Of a stretch of DNA of 64,000 nt, positions 17,261 through 26,322 are shown piece after piece. The notes under the pieces are model-generated. The model searched no databases. It was not told the origin of the DNA and saw nothing but the letters and a program-made list of their open reading frames with translations. The position numbers and the translations under genes were made by a program. The stretch covers positions 407,858-471,857 of the forward strand of contig NZ_AULN01000014.1 in the NCBI RefSeq assembly GCF_000422305.1. The letters run 5' to 3'. This DNA comes from Luteimonas mephitis DSM 12574. Lineage in GTDB: Bacteria > Pseudomonadota > Gammaproteobacteria > Xanthomonadales > Xanthomonadaceae. The first letter of the stretch is position 1; every line of letters begins with the position of its first letter.

Positions 17261-18335
17261 CCGGGTCCTGCTTTCGGCGGCCGGCTCGGGCAAGACCACC
17301 TTGCTGGTCCGGCAGGCCCTGGAGCGGCCTGGGCGTCGCATCGCGATTGTCACCTACACGCTGGAGAATCTAGAAGAGATCCGGCGCTCGTTTGAGGTCC
17401 ACGCCGGTGCGGTCCCCGTGCATGTCACTTTGCACAGCTGGTATGGCTTCCTGCTGTGCCAGTGCATCCGCCCGTACCAGGCAGCGCTTTGCCCTGAGCC
17501 TCGCATCGAGACCATCCTGTTCGTAGAAGGTGTCACCAATAACAGGGCCCCACGCACCCAGGTGGCGCGCCACTACTTGGCAGGCAACCGGATGTATTCG
17601 GACCGGGCGGCCGATTTCGCTGTGCGCTGCGATGAGCTCACCCAAGGTCAGGTCATGGCACGCCTGGCGGCCATGTACGACGAGCTCTACATCGACGAAG
17701 TTCAGGACCTCGCCGGCTTTGATCTGGATCTGGTCGAGCGGCTGTTGAAGAGCGGCATTGCCATCACGTTGGTGGGTGATACGCGGCAGGCGACGTATGC
17801 CACCAACTATGCTCAAAGGCACAGCCAGTATCGTGGACCCAATCTGGCAGCGCTGTTTCAGATTTGGGAGGCGGACGGCTTATGCCAGCTGGATCACCGC
17901 CTCATCAGCCTTCGCTGCGTCCAGGCCCTGTGCGATATGGCGGACACGCTCTATCCGCAGATGCCGCGAACCCAATCAGGCAATGGCGAGGTCACCGGGC
18001 ACGATGGCATCTACCTCGTCGCTCCAGCGGATGTTGAAGCGTACATGCAGGAGTTTGCGCCCACCGTGCTCCGGCATGACCGGCGGCAAGCGTGCGACGG
18101 ACTACCGGCCGTGAACTTTGGGCAGTGCAAGGGCCGCACCTACAGCCGGGTCCTCATCTTTCCGAACGGCCCGCTGACACAGTACCTGCGCACGGCAGAT
18201 GCAGCGCGTATCACCGCCCCACCAAAGTACTACGTGGCCTTCACCCGGGCGCGGCAAAGCGTGGCCTTTGTGTATGCCGGCGCGTGCGCGTTGCCGGGTT
18301 ATCAGCTCTATGCGCCCGCCAACGCAGACGCATAG
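17238..18335 (+). CDS. UvrD/Rep-like superfamily 1 helicase, compact (GajB-like), first copy
   Basis: 365 residues, ATG 17,238 inside the end of the OLD gene, so translation is coupled. Helicase motifs in order: Walker A LLSAAGSGKTT (residues 11-21), Walker B YIDEVQDLAG, motif III VGDTRQATY, motif IV-like CQLDHRLISL, and motif VI YYVAFTRARQSVAF near the end. It is short for UvrD (about 720) and shorter than typical GajB (about 490); the 1B/2B insertions are mostly missing. Expected partner of the OLD nuclease in a Gabija-like defence complex. Which nucleic-acid or nucleotide signal controls it cannot be read from the sequence. Confidence 0.8.
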   Translation: MSSAPSPNRVLLSAAGSGKTTLLVRQALERPGRRIAIVTYTLENLEEIRRSFEVHAGAVPVHVTLHSWYGFLLCQCIRPYQAALCPEPRIETILFVEGVTNNRAPRTQVARHYLAGNRMYSDRAADFAVRCDELTQGQVMARLAAMYDELYIDEVQDLAGFDLDLVERLLKSGIAITLVGDTRQATYATNYAQRHSQYRGPNLAALFQIWEADGLCQLDHRLISLRCVQALCDMADTLYPQMPRTQSGNGEVTGHDGIYLVAPADVEAYMQEFAPTVLRHDRRQACDGLPAVNFGQCKGRTYSRVLIFPNGPLTQYLRTADAARITAPPKYYVAFTRARQSVAFVYAGACALPGYQLYAPANADA

Positions 18336-18347
18336 AGCCACGGGCGA

Positions 18348-18629
18348 TCACATTTTCTTCAAGGGCGCCGCTGTGGGCTGTGGTGGCACCGGACCCGGGT
18401 CGTTGAAGCACAGCATGACCTGATCGATGTCAAATTGATCGGCCAGCACGCGGGCGATCACCGCATGCACCAGGTCCAGGTCGACCGAGGGCGCAGCGAC
18501 GGTGATGGTGGCCGCGATCGCACGACCGCGCTCTTTGGCGGGGACTAGGCGCAGGTCATCCACCGCTTTCACGCCGGGGTCGGTAAACATCGCCGTACGC
18601 ACTTGTTCCAGCTCGGCTTCATTCATGTT
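18348..18629 (-). CDS. Small protein resembling a stand-alone CDF cytoplasmic domain (uncertain)
   Basis: 93 residues from ATG 18,629 (GGAG upstream); an in-frame TTG at 18,683 would give 111 residues. The pattern GVKAVDDLRL, AIAATITV, DLDLVHAVIARVLADQF, IDQVMLCFNDPG resembles the C-terminal metal-sensing dimerisation fold of cation diffusion facilitators, though the metal-binding His residues are not evident. It is convergent with the UvrD-like gene, 12 bases away. The assignment is tentative; it could equally be an unrelated small ferredoxin-fold protein. Its upstream region holds a copy of the TCAGGCGGGATA repeat. Confidence 0.5.
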   Translation of the reverse strand, partial: NMNEAELEQVRTAMFTDPGVKAVDDLRLVPAKERGRAIAATITVAAPSVDLDLVHAVIARVLADQFDIDQVMLCFNDPGPVPPQPTAAPLKKM

Positions 18630-18655
18630 GGCGGTGACTCCAGGGAATGTGATTG

Positions 18656-18680
18656 TCAGGCGGGATAGGTCTGAATCTTG
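18656..18680 (+). repeat. Degenerate direct copy of the 15.5-kb site
   Basis: TCAGGCGGGATA here is identical to 12 bases at 15,497-15,508, and the following bases also agree in part (TGAA at the same offset). The core reads GATAG, GTCTGAA, TCTTG, a decayed GATAA-N7-TTATC. The two copies lie in direct orientation on either side of the OLD/UvrD/small-protein block. A 12-bp match alone could be chance in a window this size. Confidence 0.35.
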
Positions 18681-18684
18681 CAAT

Positions 18685-18711
18685 CAAAAAACACCGGCCT
18701 TGCCAGCAAGG
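18685..18711 (-). terminator. Possible intrinsic terminator (minus strand)
   Basis: On the minus strand CCTTGC/GCAAGG stem (18,698-18,711) followed after six bases by six T. The loop is only two bases, so the hairpin would have to open a pair. It could end leftward transcripts coming from the metal-resistance operon. Confidence 0.3.
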
Positions 18712-19013
18712 TTGGTAGGCGGGGGACAGGCTCCGGCCGATGACGACTGTCGCCAGCGACCGCTGCAACCCTGAGCGCGCATCTTTGAGGCTCCGGTGGG
18801 CTTCGGGCGCATTGAAACCAGAAGTCGCCACCACGGACCTACCTCGGGGTATTGCTTCCGGCCGGTAGAAGACCTCCACAAACGTGATCTCGATGCGCCA
18901 CCTCTCACAGAGCGAGACTGACGACGGGTGGTCCCATCCGCCCTTGCGTCATATTTGTCGCGCTCGCAGTTGTCAAGAATTAGCCTCCATGATTTGGATT
19001 GGTTGATCGGATC
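18712..19013. other. About 300 bases without a convincing gene
   Basis: Short minus-strand frames here have no domain or ribosome site. It separates the OLD/UvrD module from the metal-resistance region and probably holds an element boundary; no clear repeat was seen beyond the copy at 18,656. Confidence 0.35.
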
Positions 19014-19736
19014 CTATTTCCTGCGAGGCTTGGACCGAAGCCCCGGTGGTCTGCGTTGCTTAATAGGTTGCTTCAATCTCCACCGGCTCCATTCACTAGT
19101 AGATCCTTCAGCTATGAAGGTGACCAGAACCCACTTCAGTAAGGGAGAGAACCCCACCTCAGCATCACGAAGCAGGTTGGCCCAATACCTTCCGACTAGG
19201 AAGGAGAATAGACTCATGGCAGTGACAGACGATGCGAACCACGGCCAACTGATGTCACTGACGTTCGCTTGGATGCCTTTCTTGTACATGTAAACTGCAA
19301 ACACCAGAGCAGCGCACTGCATCGAGATCACAACCGCGGTCGGCGTCGCCCGGGCTCTGTGGAGGGCGGCGGCGAAGAGAGTCTCCGCAAACGAGAAGCC
19401 GATCAGCAATAGAGCTGCACTCAGCATCGCTGGACCGAACTCCGCAATTCCGGCGAGTGACAGCACGATTGGAAGGAATGCAAAGGGGAGTGGCTCCAAG
19501 CAGAGGGTTGGATAGAATTTCACGAACAGTGGCCATCTCTTTACCGCGACCAGAATGATGTCTTGCATCATCGCAACTACCAATGCAGCAGCCGCACTCG
19601 TTAGCGCAATCGACACCGGTATCCAAAACATCATCTCTTCTGATGCCGGCGCGAAGGGCACCATGGCCGCTGCGCCCCAAATCGCTGCGGCCAAGAACGC
19701 GCCAATTGGGAGTGCGGCTGGCTTCCACATGGTCAT
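19014..19736 (-). CDS. Multi-spanning membrane protein of unknown function
   Basis: 240 residues from ATG 19,736 (a TTG at 19,760 adds eight residues). About six hydrophobic segments: PIGAFLAAAIWGAAAMVPFA, MFWIPVSIALTSAAAALVVAM, LCLEPLPFAFLPIVLSLAGI, MLSAALLLIGFSFAETLFAA, VVISMQCAALVFAVYMY and SSVTAMSLFSFLVGRYW, followed by a basic Arg/Lys/Pro-rich tail. I do not recognise the family. It follows the response-regulator gene by 69 bases on the same strand, the slot where a sensor kinase would be expected, but there is no kinase core (no H-box or N-box). It could be a membrane sensor or accessory of the metal operon; that is a guess from position. Confidence 0.55.
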   Translation of the reverse strand: MTMWKPAALPIGAFLAAAIWGAAAMVPFAPASEEMMFWIPVSIALTSAAAALVVAMMQDIILVAVKRWPLFVKFYPTLCLEPLPFAFLPIVLSLAGIAEFGPAMLSAALLLIGFSFAETLFAAALHRARATPTAVVISMQCAALVFAVYMYKKGIQANVSDISWPWFASSVTAMSLFSFLVGRYWANLLRDAEVGFSPLLKWVLVTFIAEGSTSEWSRWRLKQPIKQRRPPGLRSKPRRK

Positions 19737-19805
19737 ACTCTGATCAGAATACGTGGCCAAATAGTCAGGCGCTCAAGGTCTGCACTGACGGCTCTGCAGC
19801 CATGT

Positions 19806-20531
19806 CTACGCCTCACCGTCATAGGGCCTCCCTTCCCCGGGGGGGGGCATAGGCCTTGATGGCGGTATCAGTCGATACCCAACCCGCGGCAGCGTCTGGA
19901 TCATCTTTTCCTCAAACGGACCATCAATGCTTCGCCGCAGGCTGGACATCTGTGATCGCAGAAGATCCCCGTCGGGCAGGTCGTCACCCCAGAGAGTGTG
20001 CTCAAGCTGCCGCCTGGTCACAGCGGCAGGACTTGCCCGCATCAGCGCTTCAAGGAGCTTCCTGCAAGCTGGGTACAGATGCAGTCGTTTTCCAGCCCGT
20101 GTGGCCTCCAACGTACTCAGGTCCAACGTGAGCTCTCCGATCAGCAGCCGCCTCCTTGTTACGCGTCCCTCCGTACGGGAAACCAACGCCTCTAGGCGAA
20201 CTTCGAGCTCCGGGAGCTCAAAAGGCTTGGTCACATAGTCATCTGCACCGGAGCGGAAAGCGATGATTTTGTCCGAGAGCGCAACCTTTGCAGCCAACAT
20301 CACAACAGGAACTGAAACACCGTGATTCAACCGCAGCCTTCTCAGAACCTCCGGGCCTTCCATGCGAGGAAGCATCCAATCAAGAATGACTGCGTCGTAA
20401 CCATTGGACGCCGCAAAGTGAAGGCCGGCGATGCCGTCCCCGATGGTATCAAGCTGATGCCCTCGGGCCTCGAAGTAGGCCAGAATCTTCAAAGCGACTT
20501 CTCGATCGCGCTCAATCACTAGAATTCGCAT
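19806..20531 (-). CDS. OmpR-type response regulator with atypical receiver
   Basis: 241 residues from ATG 20,531, two bases after the stop of the ATPase gene. Receiver domain (1-120): the phospho-acceptor Asp is present (DAVILDWMLPRM) as is the Lys (VTKPFELPEL). But the acidic pair is IERD instead of the usual ED/DD, and the switch Thr/Ser is Ala (VVMLAAK). C-terminal winged helix follows (RRLLIGELTLDL to IQTLPRVGYRLI). CzcR-like regulators normally control czc operons with a CzcS kinase; no kinase gene is adjacent. I infer a regulator that may work with a distant kinase or without phosphorylation. Confidence 0.85.
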   Translation of the reverse strand: MRILVIERDREVALKILAYFEARGHQLDTIGDGIAGLHFAASNGYDAVILDWMLPRMEGPEVLRRLRLNHGVSVPVVMLAAKVALSDKIIAFRSGADDYVTKPFELPELEVRLEALVSRTEGRVTRRRLLIGELTLDLSTLEATRAGKRLHLYPACRKLLEALMRASPAAVTRRQLEHTLWGDDLPDGDLLRSQMSSLRRSIDGPFEEKMIQTLPRVGYRLIPPSRPMPPPGEGRPYDGEA

Positions 20532-20532
20532 G

Positions 20533-22992
20533 TCACGACTGACGGAAGCCAAGGAGCCTCAGCGCATTGAATACAACCAACAAGGTTGAACCTTCATGCA
20601 CTGCCACAGCCGGTCCAATGCCAAGACCTAGGATGGTCGCAGGAACCAACAACGCTACGACGCCCAGGCTCACATACACGTTCTGACGGATCACCCGTTT
20701 CGTGCGTCGACTAAGCGCTACAGAGAATGCAACCTGTCTCAAATCCTCAGACATAAGCGCGACGTCGGCAGTCTCCAGCGCTACGTCCGAAGAGGCGGCA
20801 CCCATTGCAATTCCGACGCTGGCACTAGCCATTGCGGGTGCGTCATTCACACCGTCGCCGACCATTGCCACTCGCTCCGTCTCCTTCAACTGACGTATTG
20901 CCTTCACCTTGTCGTCAGGCATGAGATTTCCCCATGCCTCGTTTAGACCCACGTCCGTTGCCACGGCTTGAGCTACAGTCTGGTGGTCGCCAGAGATCAT
21001 GATCATTCGTTGGATGCCCAAGCGCCTTAGCTTGTCCAGGGCTTCACGCGCCTCTGGCCGGGGCGTATCCATAAGGCCGATGACACCTAGGTCGCGATCA
21101 CCTAGGCGAACGGCCATCGTGGTTCTGCCGGCGTTACGGAGCTCCTCAATGGCAGACTCCGCACCCGCGGATAGAGCGCCAATGCCGTCGTTACCGAACA
21201 TTTCTGCCTTTCCTATCCACACGTCAATGCCGTTCACCTTCGCCTGAACGCCTCTTCCAGCGAAGTTAGCGAGGTCTGTCGCTACCATGACCGGTCCATC
21301 GCCCAGGCGAGTATTACCATCTCGAACGATAGCTGCGGCCAAAGGGTGGTCACTTAAAGCCTCGACGGCGACGGCAACGTGAAGCAGTTCCTGCTCTGTC
21401 GTTCCCTGCATCACTTTGATGTCGGTAATTCGCGGCTTGCCTTCAGTGAGCGTTCCAGTCTTGTCGAACGCGATGGCACGGACCATGCCCAGCTCCTCCA
21501 GTGGTGCGCCACCCTTGATGAGTACGCCACCTCGCGCAGCTCGCGCAATTCCCGCTAGAACCGCGCTTGGAGTCGCGATTGCCAGTGCGCAAGGGCTTGC
21601 CGCTACAAGTACCGCCATCGCTCGATAGAAGCTGTCGCGGAATGGCTCATCGATCACGATCCATGAGAAAAGTAACAGCACGGCCAAGATCAGAACAGCG
21701 GGAACGAATACCCTCTCAAACTTGTCTGTGAAGCGCTGCGTTGGCGATTTCCTGGTTTCGGCTTCGCTCACCATCTTGACGACGCGGGCCAGTGCCGATT
21801 CGCCTGATCGACGCGTGACTTCAACCTCCAGGGCGCCGGAGCCATTGATAGTGCCGGCGAAAACACGTGACTCCATTACCACCGAATCAGGTCGATCCCG
21901 TGCTAGAGCAGCGTCATTGACTGCCAGCTTATCAACCGGGATGCTTTCCCCGGTGACAGGGGCTTGGTCAACGCTGCTAGCCCCTTTGATAACGAATCCG
22001 TCCGCCGGCATCCGGTCATTGGGACGTACGACCACCACATCTCCAGGTATCAACGATTCAACCTGGACTTCCACGACCTGCCCATTCCTCAGCACCCTGG
22101 CAGTTTCTGGGGCAAGCTTGGCGAGAGCTTCTATCGCACGTTTAGCCCGGCCCATCGCGTAGTGTTCAAGGGCGTGACCGAGACTGAAGAGGAACAGAAG
22201 CAAGGCGCCTTCGGCCCATGCGCCGAGCGCGGCTGCGCCTGCCGCTGCAACCAGCATCAGCGTATCGATCTCAAAGCGCTTCAGCTTGATGTTCCCGATC
22301 GCCTCGCCAAGCGTGAACCAGCCGCCAAAGACGTAGGCTGCTACGTAAAACGCTGTGGGGATCCAGGGCGTTTGGGTCAACCCAAGCTTTTCAATCGCAA
22401 ATCCCACGATCAGGAGCAGGCCGCAAGCAAGTGAGAAGATCAGCTCACTATTGCCACCTAGCGTGCCCCCGTGGGAATGACCGGGGTCCTGTCGGTCCTT
22501 GTGATCGTGTCCTTCGTGCTGATCCTTCAAATCTCCCCTCGGACTCGGTGGCTCTTGCGCTACACCCAGCGCCTCAAGCTTCGCTCTCAGCTCCGCCTCG
22601 CCTGTCTTGGCTCTCTCGTACTCGATGCTTATGCCACCAGCTGGGCTGGTGGTGGCTTCAATGACGCCTGGTACGGCCTGCACTTGCGCCGCAATTGTCC
22701 TTGCCTTTCGTGCGTGAACGGCCGAACCAAGCTCCAAGAAAAGGTGGCCATACCGATCACCCAACTCAATGCCCACGGATGCCGCCACCTCTCGCACTCG
22801 CTGAAGCGAGACGATCTCGGGGTCGTAATGAATGCAGAGCGTTCCGAGAGCTTCGTCGCTACCCTCGCGAATGTGCACGCGCGATACTCCCTCCATGTCC
22901 TGAAGACCAGCGACCAGCCTCTGGACGCAGCTGTCGTCCCGAGAGACACCTGGGAGTATTACTGGCAGTTCGAGTTCTGTGGTCAGGTTCAT
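20533..22992 (-). CDS. P1B-4-type heavy-metal ATPase (CzcP/CoaT-like)
   Basis: 819 residues. Two degenerate heavy-metal-associated repeats (1-145) lack CxxC; a His-rich stretch follows (DQHEGHDHKDRQDP, about 158-170). Core: TGES actuator (347-350), SPC instead of CPC in the metal-gating helix (466-468), phosphorylation site DKTGTLT (510-516), GDGVNDAP hinge, and C-terminal HEGSTLLVVFNALRLL. SPC plus HEG is the signature of subgroup P1B-4, which exports Co, Zn, Cd or Fe. In Cupriavidus the P1B-4 pump CzcP supports the Czc RND pump, and the gene follows czcA here by 78 bases, so the same division of labour is likely: cytoplasm to periplasm by this pump, periplasm to outside by CzcCBA. Confidence 0.9.
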   Translation of the reverse strand: MNLTTELELPVILPGVSRDDSCVQRLVAGLQDMEGVSRVHIREGSDEALGTLCIHYDPEIVSLQRVREVAASVGIELGDRYGHLFLELGSAVHARKARTIAAQVQAVPGVIEATTSPAGGISIEYERAKTGEAELRAKLEALGVAQEPPSPRGDLKDQHEGHDHKDRQDPGHSHGGTLGGNSELIFSLACGLLLIVGFAIEKLGLTQTPWIPTAFYVAAYVFGGWFTLGEAIGNIKLKRFEIDTLMLVAAAGAAALGAWAEGALLLFLFSLGHALEHYAMGRAKRAIEALAKLAPETARVLRNGQVVEVQVESLIPGDVVVVRPNDRMPADGFVIKGASSVDQAPVTGESIPVDKLAVNDAALARDRPDSVVMESRVFAGTINGSGALEVEVTRRSGESALARVVKMVSEAETRKSPTQRFTDKFERVFVPAVLILAVLLLFSWIVIDEPFRDSFYRAMAVLVAASPCALAIATPSAVLAGIARAARGGVLIKGGAPLEELGMVRAIAFDKTGTLTEGKPRITDIKVMQGTTEQELLHVAVAVEALSDHPLAAAIVRDGNTRLGDGPVMVATDLANFAGRGVQAKVNGIDVWIGKAEMFGNDGIGALSAGAESAIEELRNAGRTTMAVRLGDRDLGVIGLMDTPRPEAREALDKLRRLGIQRMIMISGDHQTVAQAVATDVGLNEAWGNLMPDDKVKAIRQLKETERVAMVGDGVNDAPAMASASVGIAMGAASSDVALETADVALMSEDLRQVAFSVALSRRTKRVIRQNVYVSLGVVALLVPATILGLGIGPAVAVHEGSTLLVVFNALRLLGFRQS

Positions 22993-23070
22993 TTGTTCCC
23001 TCCAACGTCATAAAAATGGAACGGGAAGTCCGGCAGGCAGATGCTCTGCCGGGCCCAAACACTCCATCAT

Positions 23071-26000
23071 TCAGTGGACAGTTTCCGGTTGCCCTTTCGG
23101 GCCTGCCTTGGCCAAGCGTCCCGCAAATGTCGGCAGCACAAGAAGTGTTAGCACTGTTGCGGTCAACAGGCCGCCAATGACCACCGTGGCGAGAGGCTTC
23201 TGCACCTCAGCACCAGATCCACTCGCAATAGCCATTGGAATGAAGCCAACGATCGCCACCAGCGCGGTGGTCACCACCGCGCGAATTCGGCTGCCGGCAC
23301 CGTTCATTGCAGCGATCAATGGACTGTCACCTGCATCAAGCCTCTCTCTGATGGCTTGCATGAGCACCAATCCATTCAGGGTCGCAACACCCGATACCGC
23401 GATGAATCCGACGGCGGCAGATACCGAGAACGGCATACCACGCACCAGCAACGCGAGAATTCCGCCAACCAGGGCCAGTGGGACGCAGGTGAACACCAGG
23501 CCCGCCTCCTTTGCGCTGCCCAATGCCATGAACAGCAGGCTGCCGATCAATAGGAAGACAATCGGAACAACTGTCATGAGTCGCTTTTCAGCCCGCTGCA
23601 AGTTCTCGAACTGACCTCCCCACGTCATGTGGGCGCCCGGCGGAAGCTGTACGTCCTTCACCGCCGCCTGGGCCTCTCCAACAAACCCGCCCAAGTCACG
23701 ACCGCGAACATTTGCCTGCACCACCACACGACGGCTTCCATTGTTTCGACTGATCTGGTTCGGCCCCTCGCTGATCTCAATGCGTGCGACAGAGGAGAGC
23801 GGCACGATGCCCCCAGTTGGAGTTGCAATCGGCAGTGACGCGAGCTGATCGGGGTCATTGCGTGCATCGTCGCCGAGGCGCACAACAACATCGAACCGGC
23901 GGTCGCCCTCGAAGATCTTGCCTGCCGCAGCGCCGCCAATACCGGTTGAAAGCGCGTCGCTCACGTCCGCTGCCGTGAGGCCATACTGCGCAGCTGCAAG
24001 ATGATCGATTGCCACATTGAGCGTGGGCAGGCCGGAAATCTGTTCAACACGGACATCCGCTGAGCCCTGGACATTCCTCAGCTTCAGCGCGACCTGATCG
24101 GCAACAGCTTGCAGTTGCTCGAAGTTGTCGCCGTAGATCATGACGGCCAGGTCCGTACGCACGCCTGAGATCAGCTCATTGAAGCGCAGCTCGATGGGCT
24201 GGCTGAATTCAAAGCTGTTGCCTATCTGCGAGGCGGCGATCTTCTCAAACCTTGCAATCAGATCCTCCTTGCTCAGGGAAGAGTCTGGCCACTCCTTTCT
24301 CGGTTTAAGTACGATCACACTGTCGGAGATGTTGGTCGGCATGGGGTCGATAGCTGCTTCTGCAGTACCGGTCCGCGAGAAGACCGTCACAACCTCTGGT
24401 TCAGCAGCAATGGCCTTCTCCAGCGCCAATTGCATAGCCAACGATTGCTCAAGCGACGTCGATGGCACACGCAACGCTTGCATAGCGAGATTTCCCTCAT
24501 CAAGCGTTGGCATGAACTCTCGACCCAGCATCGTAAAGCCGACCACGCCCATCGCGAGCATCAAAATGGCGCCAGCGAACACTGCCTTGGGCCTACGAAT
24601 CGCCGCTTGGATCGCCGGTTCAATACGGCCGCGCAGGACGCGGATGATGGCAGTCTCATGTTCTTCGTCTTGGTCGCTCTCGTGCCCCTCCTTGTTCGCG
24701 TGGAGCTTGGGCTCCCTGACCAACAGGGCAGCCATCGCCGGTACAAAGGTGAACGAGAAGATAAACGCGCCAACGAGGGCGAGCATGAAGGTGGCGGCCA
24801 TCGGTTGGAACGTCTTGCCCTCCACACCTTCCAGCGTAAGGATCGGTGCGAACACCAACAGGATGATCACCTGGCCGAAGGCTGCAGGGCGCGCCATTTT
24901 CCTCGCCGAGTCGGCGGCCACACGCAGTCGCTCCATGGCATTGAGGGGTCGGCCGAGTTCCGCACGCCGCTTGCCAAGCATCAGCAGGGTGGACTCGATC
25001 ACAATTACCGCGCCATCCACAAGGATGCCGAAGTCCAGCGCACCCAAACTCATGAGGTTGCCGCTGATGCCGAACTTGTTCATGCCGATAACAGCGAACA
25101 GGAACGACAGCGGAATGACCAATGCGGTGATGGCTGCCGCACGCAGGTTGCCCAGGAGCAGGAACAGCACAACTACGACCAGCAGGGCACCTTCGGTCAG
25201 GTTCTTGGCGACAGTCTTGACAGTGGAGTTAACCAGCACACTACGGTCCAGCACTGGCTCTGCGAAGATATCGGCGGGCAGAGATTCATTGACCTGTGCC
25301 AGGCGCTCAGCTGCAGCTTGAGCGACGGTGCGGCTGTTGCCGCCGGCGATCATCAGTGCCGTGCCCAGTACCGCCTCATGACCATTTCGGCTAGCTGCAC
25401 CAAGCCGTGGGGCGCGCCCCATACCGACCTCGGCAACATCGGCCACCCGGATGACCACACCGTCCTTGGTGGCCACCGGCGACTGAGCCAAGTCGTCGGT
25501 CGTCAGGGCAAGGCCGTCTGCCCTAACGACCAGGCCTTCGCCCGCACGCTGGACGAAACCCGCGCCAGCCTGGACGTTGGAGCGTTCCAGTGCTTGGACC
25601 AGATCGGCCAGACCCAAGTTGTATGCCGCCAGTCGAGCGCTGTCGGGGTAGATGCCGTATTCCTTGACGTACCCACCCACCGTATCAACACCGGCCAGGC
25701 CGGGGCTGGAGCGCATCTGTGGTGCGATGATCCAGTCCTGGACAGTACGCAGGTACGTTGCGCGCTCCTGGGCGGTTCCAAGACGATCGCCCTCTGGTGT
25801 CAGGTAGACCTCACCCTCTTGCCAGCCAGCCTGGCCGGGCTTGGCCAGCTTCTTGGGGTCGAATGGCTTGAAGTCCACCGTCCACATGAGAACCTCGCCC
25901 AGCCCGGTTGTAACCGGGGAGAGCATGGGGGACACGCCCTCGGGCAGATCTCCGGCAGCCTCCCGCATCCGCTCTGCCACCTGCTGGCGGGCGAAATAGA

Positions 26001-26307
26001 TGTCGGTCTGATCAGTGAAGATCGCGGTGACCTGAGAGAAGCCATTGCGTGATAGGGAGCGAGTGGTGTTCAGACCTGGGATGCCGGCCAAGGCCGTCTC
26101 CAGAGGATAGGTGACCTGGCGTTCAATCTGCTCCGGAGTAAGGGCAGGTGCGATGGTATTGATCTGAACCTGGCGGTTGGTGATATCTGGTACAGCATCG
26201 ACTGGCAGCTTGCTCAGTTGGAACAAGCCAAAGCAGGCAATCGAAGCAGCCAGAAACACCACGAGCCAACGGAACTTGACCGCTGCTTCAATGATGATCT
26301 TGAACAT
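23071..26307 (-). CDS. czcA: CzcA-type heavy-metal RND efflux transporter
   Basis: 1,078 residues with the RND plan: one N-terminal membrane helix, a large periplasmic loop, helices 2-6, a second loop and helices 8-12. The fourth helix reads SLGALDFGILVDGAVIVIES, the DFG-x3-DGA signature of the Zn/Co/Cd subgroup. Inner-membrane proton-driven pump of the CzcCBA complex, moving divalent cations from periplasm to the outside. AAGGGAA lies upstream of ATG 26,307, and the gene follows czcB after 15 bases. A His/Glu/Asp-rich insert (HANKEGHESDQDEEHE) sits after helix 6. Confidence 0.93.
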   Translation of the reverse strand: MFKIIIEAAVKFRWLVVFLAASIACFGLFQLSKLPVDAVPDITNRQVQINTIAPALTPEQIERQVTYPLETALAGIPGLNTTRSLSRNGFSQVTAIFTDQTDIYFARQQVAERMREAAGDLPEGVSPMLSPVTTGLGEVLMWTVDFKPFDPKKLAKPGQAGWQEGEVYLTPEGDRLGTAQERATYLRTVQDWIIAPQMRSSPGLAGVDTVGGYVKEYGIYPDSARLAAYNLGLADLVQALERSNVQAGAGFVQRAGEGLVVRADGLALTTDDLAQSPVATKDGVVIRVADVAEVGMGRAPRLGAASRNGHEAVLGTALMIAGGNSRTVAQAAAERLAQVNESLPADIFAEPVLDRSVLVNSTVKTVAKNLTEGALLVVVVLFLLLGNLRAAAITALVIPLSFLFAVIGMNKFGISGNLMSLGALDFGILVDGAVIVIESTLLMLGKRRAELGRPLNAMERLRVAADSARKMARPAAFGQVIILLVFAPILTLEGVEGKTFQPMAATFMLALVGAFIFSFTFVPAMAALLVREPKLHANKEGHESDQDEEHETAIIRVLRGRIEPAIQAAIRRPKAVFAGAILMLAMGVVGFTMLGREFMPTLDEGNLAMQALRVPSTSLEQSLAMQLALEKAIAAEPEVVTVFSRTGTAEAAIDPMPTNISDSVIVLKPRKEWPDSSLSKEDLIARFEKIAASQIGNSFEFSQPIELRFNELISGVRTDLAVMIYGDNFEQLQAVADQVALKLRNVQGSADVRVEQISGLPTLNVAIDHLAAAQYGLTAADVSDALSTGIGGAAAGKIFEGDRRFDVVVRLGDDARNDPDQLASLPIATPTGGIVPLSSVARIEISEGPNQISRNNGSRRVVVQANVRGRDLGGFVGEAQAAVKDVQLPPGAHMTWGGQFENLQRAEKRLMTVVPIVFLLIGSLLFMALGSAKEAGLVFTCVPLALVGGILALLVRGMPFSVSAAVGFIAVSGVATLNGLVLMQAIRERLDAGDSPLIAAMNGAGSRIRAVVTTALVAIVGFIPMAIASGSGAEVQKPLATVVIGGLLTATVLTLLVLPTFAGRLAKAGPKGQPETVH

Positions 26308-26322
26308 GGTGTATGAGTTCCC

